From Larimichthys crocea (lineage: Eukaryota; Chordata; Actinopteri; Sciaenidae), in contig NC_040029.1 in the NCBI RefSeq assembly GCF_000972845.2, positions 2,578,695 through 2,642,694 of the forward strand: a stretch of 64,000 bases of DNA. The letters run 5' to 3'. Of the stretch, positions 51,018 to 61,520 are shown in pieces (within the stretch, counting starts at the first letter, position 1; the number at the start of each line of letters is the position of its first letter). The notes beneath the pieces were generated by a model. The model was given only the letters and a program-made list of their open reading frames with translations, made no database searches and was not told the origin of the DNA. The position numbers and the translations under genes were made by a program.

Positions 51018-51336
51018 CTGTCACATGTTAATCCTGGCCTATAATAACTTTTATATTTACTTTATTATTACACCCTATTTACCTATTTATATACTGGGTT
51101 ATTAGCCTATATGTGTTTATGGTTGATTAAAAAAGTTCATGCATAATTATTATTGGTTATTAAATGCCATGAGCTGTTCCTCTTTGGACATGTCCACTGA
51201 TTCATCCAGTCAATTATCTGCACCCTCACAGTCACTATTATTTTGGTGAAAATTGTCAGTTATTATGACAAAAATTGGTGGATCCCCTAGATTTAGAGTA
51301 TTGAGACATGTCTGTCATTAATATATCTGTGCAATT
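51018..51336. repeat. Dispersed repeat module S, first copy
   Basis: The sequence beginning TGTCACATGTTAATCCTGGC recurs at about 53245-53562 and 53748-54120. The third copy carries extra sequence absent from the first two, and the LINE-like segment at 54120 follows it. Confidence 0.8.
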
Positions 51337-51602
51337 GTGACTGTTCCTAAAATCCACCATTACATATACTGCTGAGAAGATTATTTTGACTCACTTTGAA
51401 TGAACATTCAGATAATAGACAAAGTCTTCTAAAATAATAATAGTGTATAAAAAATATTCTCAAGTGCTGTGTCACCTCTTTAACCATGACATGCCCACTA
51501 CGAACCTGATTGAAGGACACTAGCGCTAATCCCAACTATTTGTCGTTCTTCATACTTGGCCGGTTGGTCGTTATGAGCAGGACGAAGCAAAACTGGAAAT
51601 AG

Positions 51603-51612
51603 NNNNNNNNNN
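51603..51612. other. Assembly gap of 10 N
   Basis: Ten N residues. The flanks correspond to positions 46496 and 49378 of unit 1, so the true missing length under a tandem-array reading is about 2.9 kb, not 10 bases. Confidence 0.95.
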
Positions 51613-53700
51613 ACTGTACATCAGCTAATGCCAAATAAACAAATTAAAATATTTTAATATGAAATAATATCAATATCAGTAGCTGATATTGCAAACTGCA
51701 TTCCACCTATCCAGTTATTAAACACCCACCACTATGCAGCTCAGCTGTACTAATATGCTAATGCAACCAAAAACACTTGATACCCATCTCGGAACCAACA
51801 CATTTATCTTCCAACAGTAACATGTTGTCACTCATTATACAGTGCAATGGACATCAAAACTTTGAGTTATGATGTAACTATAGCTACTTTTGTGTCTTAA
51901 TACTGATACTGTCTGCAGTACTCAATACTAAATACCAACCCTACATGAGCTGGTGTTGGTGCTGGGTAGGGCACAAGTGAGTAAGATAAATAATGTCTTA
52001 ATTATTAAAATGAATAAACAGGTATTAGTTTCTTGTCCTTTTAATAAACTATCGTCATTCTCTTTCTTTGAAACTCGGAAGGTTTTTCTTTTTCCACACT
52101 ACATTGGAAGTTAAATTAGTTTTCCCTCTCTTTGAGGTTTGCTTTGAGGTCTGGCCAAAGTTCTCCTCAAAGGTTTCAAAGATCGCTGTCAGGCATGGAG
52201 GCCAACCCTGGAGTAACCTCGAATAATTCGCAAATGAATGCACGTCAAAGATTAACCGTGGGGAGCTACTGCTGCAAACAAAGCGATGACAACATTATTT
52301 CCACCAGTGTTATATTATATGTGATGCAAAGAGGTGACTGCTGAAGAAAAGTTGCTCCTGAGGCTGTTCAGTACTCAGTAATCAGAAATACAAGGGGTGA
52401 TTCAAATAAACAGTGGCATACACCTGGAGATGAACTTTAGACGCAGACTCAAAGGGGTCACATGAAGTCCTTGTGTTTATTATACTATATTTATTTTTCA
52501 TACCTAAAACCACCTGTTTTCCTCTGACACACACACAAACCCATCTCCACAACTCTTGTGATAATAAAAGCAATTCCCCGTTGCTCCACTAGATGGCGAT
52601 GCAACATCAAAACAAACCGAGGGGGGCAACGCAACCACATAGCTCCACATCGACAACGCGTAAAGTGGTTCGATGTCGCAAACAGGCAGAGTTTTAGGAT
52701 AAAATACCACGAGCCACGCATTGAGCCACCTTTCCCTCGCGCTCTCTGTCAGTGCGAAGGTAAACTGAAGAAACACGTGTCGTGCACTGAAACTGCAGTT
52801 TAAGCTTCAATCTGTTCACTCGGTTGGCGGTATTTTCGTGCCGTGCAGTTGCTGCAGTGAATTGTGTTTCCGGTTCGCCTACAAATTAAAGGTCTTATTG
52901 ATATTGTCCGATGTTGATAAAACAAACAAAGTGTTGCCAACTAGATATCATTTATTAAAACTTAAGCTATTATTGTCGTCCTTGCCTTTTGATTGCTAAT
53001 TATATTACAGCAAAATAACTCAATTCAAACACATTATTGGTGCAATCTGTGCAAACAACTTTTATATCATGATAAACTTTAAGGCATGAGTATCTTTCAT
53101 TTTCTTAAACCGGTAAGACCAGTAGTGGCAGGAATGTACCATAATGTTATCCTCTAAATGCCAATCCTTATTATGACTGTTCATAAATCCACCATTACAT
53201 ATACTGCTTAGAAGATTATTTTGACTCACTTTGAATGAACATCTGTCACATGTTAATCCTGGCCTAATAATACTTTTATATTACTTTTATTATTACACCC
53301 TATTTTACCTATTTATATACTGGGTTATTAGCCTATTGTGTTTATGGTTGATTAAAAAAGTTCATGCATAATTATTATTGGTTATTAAATGCCATGAGCT
53401 GTTCCTCTTTGGACATGTCCACTGATTCATCCAGTCAATTATCTGCACCCTCACAGTCACTATTATTTTGGTGAAAATTGTCGTTATTATGACAAAAATT
53501 GGTGGATCCCCCTAGATTTAGGTATTGAGACATGTCTGTCCTTAATATATCTGTGCAATTGTGACTGTTCCTAAAATCCACCATTACATTACTGCTGAGA
53601 AGATTTTTTGACTCACTTTGAATGAACATTCAGATAATAGACAAAGTCTTCTAAAATATATAGTGTATAAAATTTCTCAGTGTTGTGTCACCTCTTCAAC
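51613..53700. repeat. Second copy of 49378-51480
   Basis: This is collinear with 49378-51336 and then with the restart of the unit (51337-51480). It differs by many one- or two-base deletions, such as GATACTGTCTG for GATACTAGTCTG and CGAATAATTCGC for CGAATAAATATCGC. It diverges at about 53697. Confidence 0.85.
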
Positions 53701-54119
53701 CTTTTTCAGCCCTTGGATGAGAGACAAACAGAACAGAGACCCCCACATGTGTCACATGTTAATCCTGGCCTATAATAACTTTTATATTTACTTTATTATT
53801 ACACCCTATTTACCTATTTATATACTGGGTTATTAGCTTATATGTGTTTATGATTGATTAAAAAGTTAATGCATAATTATTATTGGTTATTAAATGCCAT
53901 GAGCTGTTCCTTTTTGGACAAGTCCACTGATTTATGCAACTGGAGTGCAAATGCCTCTGCCACTGTTTGTAGTTTCTCAATTATCTGCACCTTCACAGTC
54001 ACCATTATTTTGGTGAAAATTGTCAATTATTATGACAAAAATTCCCTCAGGGACCCCTGGTTGAAGACCTCTGATTTAGAGTATTGAGACATGTCTGTCA
54101 TTAATATATCTGTACAATT

Positions 54120-55110
54120 GTTTTCTAATCTAAACGACATGTTAGTAGAATATAGACCCATTAGGGCTCTGAGATCTACTGACTCAGGTCAGATAGTGGA
54201 GCACAGAGTTCAAACCAGACATCATGAAGCAGCATTTAGCAGTTATGCTGCTCACAACTGGAACAAACTACCAGCAGGACTGAAATCAGTCCTTAACTCT
54301 TAGCACTTTTAAATCCAGGTTTAAAACTTTTTTTTGTAATTATCTTTTTATTGAATCCATTCAGCATTGTTCCATTAACATTCAGCATCTCACACATTTC
54401 ATTTCCATGTATGTAGATCATGCAAATACGCCACACCAGGGATCATAGACATAAATATACTAAACTTCACAATTAAGCACAAAATTCAGTACACTACATA
54501 TGAGTACATTTTTCCCTACCAACCACATTTTCATTCCCCTCATATAAACTTTTCTCTTTTTAATTTTTAATCATAATCCTGTGATTCGTTTAATGTTTTA
54601 AATTGTTTTCAGATTTGCTTTTTTAATGATTTTAGATGACATTCTGATGTTTTATTAATTATTGGTTTTAATTTGCACAATGCAGTTGTTTGCACAACCT
54701 GGACACTTGCACATCTCACTACCTCACCATGGTGCTACACTGTTGTTGTTTCTCTATTTATTGTATATACTTTTCTCTAAATTTAAATTGCCTTTACTTT
54801 TATATTTTATATATATATATATTATTTTTTTTATTTTTTTTTATTTTATTTTATATTTGATATTGGGCTGCTCCGGGACCAGGGGAAACCAATTTTCGTT
54901 TCATCCCATGTTTACATGTGTTGTAATGACAATAAAAACTCCTTGAATCCTTGAATCCTTGAATTTCTGCATATATTTCTATTTATTTATTTTTTAATTT
55001 TATTTCTATTGCTTGTCTTAATATCCAATGTTTTTCCTTGCCTCTGTAAAGCACTATGGATTTCCTTGTGTACGAATTGTGCTATACAAATAAACTTGCC
55101 TAATCTTGTG
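54120..55110 (+). mobile_element. Nested LINE 3' ends (Rex/L2-like)
   Basis: 54130-54303 encodes the end of a non-LTR reverse-transcriptase polyprotein (YRPIRALRSTDSG, then AHNWNKLPAGLKS). The matching 3' UTR end, with GTAAAGCACTATGG and GCTATACAAATAAACTTGCC, is at 55045-55100. Between them, 54660-54963 is a second retroposon tail finishing GACAATAAAAACTCCTTGAA with TTGAATCC repeats, so one element is inserted in the other. Confidence 0.75.
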
Positions 55111-55189
55111 TCTCTCTCTTATTTTGAAGCAGCACCCGCTGCACTGACAGGAAGTTGTTGTCGGTCGGTGTGATTGGCTGAAACTTGAC

Positions 55190-55888
55190 ACATCCACAAA
55201 CAAACCGAGAGACGGGGTCCGCCACTGACAGTTCAGTCTTCTCCTCCCGCAGGTGAGTGCTCCTTTGGTTTGTCGACGTATTATCACGTATTCACACATT
55301 ACTGTTGATATTTTGTACGTGTATGAAGCTGTTGTAGAAGCTGTGTTGGAGGACGACGCGTTTCTATCACATGAGTCGGAGGAGAAGGAGGAGGAGGAGA
55401 AAGGGAGGCTAAAAAAAAAAAAAAATAGAAATAGCCGTTTTTTGTTTTTTTTGACAGCTAGCATTGAAGCTAACTTGCTCCGACACAGTGATATCTCCCG
55501 GTGTTGTCGAGCTGTTTGTTTGGCAGAGCACATTAATGAGCCAGCTCAAAGTGCACGGAGGTATTTTCTGTTGCAGCTCCGTCATAACTTGCCTGTGTTG
55601 TTATCATTGACAGCCCCGCTGGGAATACCCTCTTGGTGTAGCCGAAGAAGTGGAGGAGAAAGAGGAGGAGGAGGAGGAGGAGGAGTACAGGCCCGGCTGC
55701 AGCAAGACATGGAATAATTTTTTTGAAAGAAGTTTCTCCCTTCAACAACCCTGTGAAGGAGCCATACACCTTGCCATGCTGTTGGAGGCCAGCTGCAGAT
55801 GATTAGCTCATGACCGGAGACCATGAAGCAGCCAGGGAAGTGACCTCGGTGCACGACACGCAGCCTGAGGGTGCCACTCACTGGCACC
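55190..55888 (+). promoter_or_regulatory. nbeal1: Probable promoter and 5' leader of nbeal1
   Basis: A donor-like CCGCAG|GTGAGTG at 55252 fits an untranslated first exon. An acceptor-like TTATCATTGACAG ending at 55613 fits the start of the second exon, which carries the start codon. GA-rich runs occur at 55379-55410 and 55650-55685. A CCAAT-type ATTGG lies at 55172. The exon limits are inferred. Confidence 0.5.
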
Positions 55889-55939
55889 ATGGCATCCAAG
55901 GAGAGACTGTACGAGGTCTGGATGCTCTACTGCACTAAG
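55889..55939 (+). CDS. nbeal1: Neurobeachin-like 1, first coding exon (partial; rest lies outside the window)
   Basis: Seventeen codons, MASKERLYEVWMLYCTK, end in the donor AAG|GTGAGG in phase 0. This matches the N-terminus and exon boundary of the BEACH protein NBEAL1 (I recall MASRERLFELWMLYCTK in human) better than NBEAL2. NBEAL1 also lies in the human 2q33 region with TRAK2 and STRADB. The full protein is about 2,700 residues, so nearly all of it lies beyond 64000. NBEAL proteins are large membrane-associated scaffolds with ARM-like, PH-BEACH and WD40 domains; none is seen here because only exon 1 is in range. Confidence 0.8.
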
Positions 55940-56059
55940 GTGAGGTGTAGTCCACTACACATGTTATTACTGTCATTATTGCTACCATATCTGCTACTGT
56001 GGTCATTGTGATTCGTTGTCATTTTGTCAGTTATTGTAATTGTACAATATGTTTGTGTT

Positions 56060-56285
56060 GATTTGTTCTGTACACGTGACATCCATTGCACGTCTGTCCG
56101 TCCTGCGAGAGGGATCCCTCCTCTGTGGCTCTTCCTGAGGTTTCTTCCACATTTTTTCCCTGTTAAAAGGGTTTTTGTGGGCAAGTTTTTCCTCACTCGA
56201 ACCGAGGGTCTAAGGACAGAGGGTGTCACTCCCTGTACAGATTGTAAAGCCCTCCGAGGCAAATGTCCTTTGTGACTTTGATTTG
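56060..56285 (+). mobile_element. Dispersed fish retroposon segment
   Basis: It contains the phrases GAGAGGGATCCCTCCTCTGTGG, TCCTGAGGTTTCTTCC, CCCTGTTAAAAGGGTTTTT, GAGGGTCTAAGGACAGAGGG and TGTAAAGCCCTC, which I recall as a very common dispersed block in teleost genomes. The class is not assigned. Confidence 0.6.
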
Positions 56286-56296
56286 ATTAGTCCTAA

Positions 56297-56298
<2 letters not shown>

Positions 56299-56332
<34 letters not shown>
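56299..56332. repeat. CA microsatellite
   Basis: A CA run of about 16 units in the presumed nbeal1 intron 1. Confidence 0.85.
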
Positions 56333-56334
<2 letters not shown>

Positions 56335-59300
56335 GTGAAGTAATGGACAGTGTGATGTCAAATCTACAGTGTATGGGACTTTTCTTTACACCAAACTCAC
56401 TCATTGTTATTGTTCTGTGGCAACGTACTGTGTGTTTTTTAGGACGCACACACCTCTGAAACAGCATATCAAACATTACAGGACTCTAAACGCTCCAGTT
56501 AAACCCCCAGACTAATGAAATTGCTCGCAGATCCTGATTGGAGGTGGACATTAGGCGTATAAATTTCTATTTAATTCACAAAGAATGTCTCTGTAGCTGT
56601 GGGAACCTCCATCACGTCGGTGATATCCCCATTAACTTCTGCATATGTATAACACAAATAGAGATGTGTGGTCATGCGAGGCTGTAAAATCAATTTACAG
56701 TAGGACCGGTCTGTCAGTGCTGCAGTGAGCTGCATATAGGATGCCACTTTGTTTAGTTTTTTTGCAGCGTAGATGAATGAATGACGCTCGAGCGGAGACA
56801 GCACCCCTTGAGTCAGCTGCTGGCTAGATTTAATTCACTTGGCGATGAGTGCACGCACACGTCCTGCCGTCCAATCAAAGCGGGCCTGCACGTGAGCCCC
56901 CGACTGCAGTCGCGCAGTAATCCCCTCACAGTGACACAAACGCAACTCTCTCCACGGATGCAAAGCTGTTTTTTTTCTTCCTTCTGCAGACTAAAAGTGT
57001 GACTGACACAAATACCTAAAGCCAGTTCGCTGTGGGTGTTTGTATTCAGAGTATTCAGACACGCCGCTGCCCACACACACTTGTCACAGTCACTTGTGAA
57101 AATGCCAGCAATTGCTGCAAGCATACACATCGCATTTGTTCTAGCCGGAGTGTGTATTTGCATTGACCAGGCGTTCCACTGCGAGGAAAAGGATGGTTTC
57201 ATTTCATCCTGGCTGTGAGCCAAGGTCCACCAGGCCAATATTTCTCTCTGCATGAGGCAAAAGAGACGCAGAGAGAGAGAGGAGCTTTTAAATATATATG
57301 TGTAGCAACCTGTCTCTCTATCCAAGCTGAAATGTCAGGTATGGCCAGGGGGTTGTCTCAGCACTATATATGTGCTCGCATGTGAGGGTTGCCAGGATAT
57401 GTGTGGCTGTAAGGAGAACCTGCAGTCACGTGGACAAAATCAGATGAGGAATGTTGGAGTGAAAGCTCTGCGACCCCCTGCGTCCCACCAGAGGGTTAAT
57501 TGTCTCACCACAGACCTCCATCTTTACTCCCCGACGCCTCAGGCCAGCACATCTCCAGTTCAAACAGTATTTCCACGGAATAGGGTACAAGCATTGTACT
57601 AGGAGATAAAATTCATGACTTGCAAGATGTTTGTTTTATTGTTGTGCTCATCATAGCTCCCTCATGCCGCCTGTCTGTTTAATAATTGACAAAACATTGG
57701 AGACTTCCAGGCCTTCATTGTCAGGGGTGAACGCATTTTTCTCTGAGGAGGAGTCGATCAGGTGCTCATTGTTGACAGTGCAAGCTTGTACAATACAAGC
57801 AGCCGATGGTCGCAGCAGGGAAACCGGCTCAACCTGCTCCGTCAGCTGGACATCAGCCGTCTTTACCTGCCTCTGTATGTATTATTCACCTGGTTGTCAC
57901 CAAGAGAGAGGGCAGGGGTTGTGTTGGACGGGAACATATGCTCCGATTAATGTCTTTCAACTTTTGACGTGTAATATTATAATAATAATTTCAAGACGGC
58001 AGCTGTTTACGCGACGATGACGAGGTCACAGATGGCTGTCGAGCAGCTGCGGCGTCAGAGTCGTTGTTGAGGTGCGTGTACATGATGTGGACCGGCGCTG
58101 CACTCAGCCATTAGCCGGGGATCATTTTCAGCTGCAGATGAATCCACGTTCGGTGCTCTCGTGGTTATTTCTGTCAGCAGAATAAATGAGAGTGACTCTG
58201 TTCGTCACGGTGAAGGAACATGTCAGGCAGGGCGACAGTGTGGCTCACTCGTGTTTAACAATGGAGCCACACTTTGGATCTTTTCTTGGGATTTGTTGAC
58301 AATATAAAATATATAAGTTTACATTTTTTTTCACTTAGGACTTTTGCTTTTGACTTGACTGCAGAACAGTCTAACATAAGATCAGATTAAAGGCCTGATA
58401 TTGAACAAAATTAACTTGTTTTCTAAGGCTGAAGTTTTGTTTACACCAGTAACTTTGCTGTTTGATCTCTACTGTTTGTCAAAGTCTTATTCGTTTCTTT
58501 TATGACTGTATCTGTAATTCATATGGTCAAAAATAGCTTCATTTGCATTTCAAGGTGGACACAGTGCGCCACTTGCATATTGGATTAGTTATGTAGACAC
58601 ATATTATCATTATTAGGGCAATGTCCAGTGCGGCATAGTAACACTTCTAACTGCAGCAGTTGCAGAGGTCGACTCCTTGTTGTGGTTGTAGAGGACCAAG
58701 AGGTCACAGACGACGCTGAAGCTGTTACATAACCCTGGATCCTCTTAGCTCCCTGTCATTGGTTCGTGCCAGAGTGTTGTCCCTGAACACATGGAGCTGC
58801 TGGTATACAGTAGCAGCAGCGGCGCTCTGCTCTGCTTTCATCAGTACATTACCCAGAGAGACTTGTCAGAGAAAGTGGAGGGTTTAGCAGGCTTCTGAAT
58901 AATGCCAGTTACTCTCTTAAAGCTTTTGTCTGCGGCAGAAAAGCCTCTTTAATTCCCAACCACGGGGAACATGCCTCAACAACCAGGGGCATCATTTCAC
59001 CCTTCAGAGGCTTTAAAGCTGAGTCCGGTGTCTCAATTCTCTCACTACCTTTTTAATTGTGCTCAAACCAGGGATGTTTGGTTAATTCTGAGGGCCGTCA
59101 TCCTGTCTCGTGTCACCCCACCCTGCTCTGTCCTGCCTGGCGAGTGGCTTCTTGACAGGATCAGAGAAGCGACGGCGATTTGCATAAACCCCTGTACTTA
59201 AGGGAGTAAGATATACTGAGAGGATTGAAGGGAGAGAGGTGAAAACAGAGCTTGGAGCGTTCAGGAGAGAGAAACGAGGGGGGAAGTAAAACCAAACAGT

Positions 59301-61469
59301 TGAGCTGGGAGACGACGGAGGAGGAGAAAGTGCCTCGGTTTCACATAATTCCTGAAGTAGATTACTCAGGTCTTTTTCCGGCTTCGCTGCTTGTTTGCTT
59401 GTCACAGTCTAATCTGTGTTGTCGCAGACACACACACACATATACACACATGCCACACAGTCACACAAGCCCTCACACTCTTTGGTTCATGCGCTGGTAT
59501 GCAAAGTTTGTTGCCTCAGGCTAGCTTTCTTTCTCACTGCAGCTTATTTCATTCAGCGTTCCTCGCTTGCGTCTCATTTTTCCCTCTGTGCTATGAATAT
59601 CTCTGCAATAACACTGATGTCACTGTACATCGTGTATCAGACATGCCTCGTGTGGTTTTTGACCCCTCCCACCAGTCTCTTTAAATACACCCCTGTGCAG
59701 TGACGTCATGTCAGAGACGCCGCTGACTGATAGGCAGCGATGTCGGCCTGCGATGGCACAGAAACAGGAGTGACCACAGCCGTCTCTTGAAAACCCTACA
59801 GGGAGGAGACCTTTTAAACATTGTGGTTTCAGTGAGTCCATGCCACTTCCACCGAACCAGGTCACCCACCCAAACTAAGCAAGCAGCCACCCGACCGGCC
59901 ACGCCTGTCTGGAGGGGCTGGGCACTTGCTGAGCTGCAAGGCTGTGGAGCTACACAGCAGAACAGTACAGAGCAAATGATAGCAGATAAATCAAGTAATC
60001 TAATTACTTTTTATTGTGTCCCTTTTTAAACTAGATGAAAATGCAACCAAAGCTGCAAAAAAAATATTAAAGTTATTGTTTTTCTTCTGTGTTAGACTTC
60101 AGCATGAAGGTGTGTGGCTTTTTTGTTTGCATTTAGTGTCTCTCACCAAAACGCACTGCATGTGACACCGAGGTCAAACAAACGTTGAGTGCATTTCCTT
60201 CCTCATAAAGCGAATTTCTTCCTCAGTGCCTTTGTTGGCGCGCGACACCAACCGTCCCCAATGGGGAAATACATAAAATGCACTAGTTCATGTGTAACTG
60301 AGACATTCAATGAAATCAGTAAAAGTAGAGCTGCAGCCAGTTGTGGTTCAAGCAAACAAAAGGTATTGACTAGAAGAAGGAAAGTAAAACTGTTGACAGG
60401 TTAATCAATAAAGAAAGAAAATAACAGCTTGCTTGATCAGTCATTTATTAATTAGCCATGGATTTGGAGCAATCAAACATTTATTAAAATGTTTCACGTT
60501 TATTGAAAAATACATTATCTGCTCTTATCAGTCTCTGTGAAGCCTCCAGTGCTGGGAAAATGTTCTTTAGTTGTGCAGATATCATATCACACAGCAGAGC
60601 CGGATCCTCCGCCCCAGGTCAACACGTATCTTGTGTGATGTTTTTCTTTTTCTCTCAGAGCACTAGGTGTCTCATATCTGAATGAGAGAAGGCTGTCAAT
60701 TGATCCTCAATCAGCACTTTCACTGTCCATATAACACTCAGCGGGGTCAACCGGGGTCTCAATTTCAAGAATGAGGTGCATTGATCCGTGTTGCCGGTGA
60801 CCTTGTTAGCTCCACAGAGGTCAGCTTAAACAGATCATTAAGAATGTGATGCAGTAGGTTGGGTAAAGGCCTAATATGATAATGGATACACACAGGGGGG
60901 AAGGAGAGGCATGTGATCCTCTCATGGGAATTGTTTTTATACACACTGGGACACAAGACGGTTGTTAGAGTTGGGACAAGGTGACTCTTGTTGAGTTAGG
61001 CTTCCTACTTGTACGTCTGCTGATTATGTGTGTGTGTGTGTTAGGCCAGCGATGAAGGCAGAGGATAAACAGAGCCATGTAGAGCAGGGTGTGTCCCTGC
61101 CTGCCACAGTCCGAACCCTCAATGGGCATCTGTGCTCCCAAGCTGCTGCCTAAAAGAGGACATTCTTTCAGACACACACACACACACAGTCCATTCAGTC
61201 AGTGTTACTAGCAAGCTCAGTCACTTGAGAGTGACATCTACATTTTCTGGCAGTGAAGTGCACATGCATGCAAAGACAATATGGCATTTATGTCTTTAAA
61301 CAGCTTCAGCAGCACCACAAATAAACGTGTTGTGCTCCCTGTGAGTCATGCAGTAAAGGTAACACAGGAAAAAAAGAAGCACACAGGCGGCATGCCATGT
61401 TCTCCCAAAAGAACATATTATTCACACGTGGCTGTTGCTGACTCCGTTCAGATGCCTCTCTCCCTCTTT

Positions 61470-61520
61470 TCTCCCCCCCTCTCTTTCTCTCTCTCTCTCT
61501 CATCCCTTTTTCTCTCTCAC
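61470..61520. repeat. CT-rich simple repeat
   Basis: A pyrimidine tract of CTCT and TTCT units in the presumed nbeal1 intron 1. Confidence 0.75.

Larger units (their letters stand above)
46231..51336. repeat. 5.1 kb direct-repeat unit containing the unrecognised gene (unit 1)
   Basis: The sequence after 51336 restarts at the equivalent of 46231 (gtgactgttc...) and continues to the gap at 51603. After the gap the sequence resumes at the equivalent of 49378 and runs to the equivalent of 51336 at about 53562. The unit length is therefore 5106 bp. Unit 2 would lack about 2.9 kb, including the whole gene, at the N run. A redundant assembly is an alternative explanation. Confidence 0.7.

Noticed and set aside
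55253..55717. 154-residue plus-strand frame with Glu-rich and Gly-rich runs
   Set aside because: It lies in the nbeal1 leader and intron, reads through a probable donor at 55252 and an acceptor at 55613, and is low complexity.
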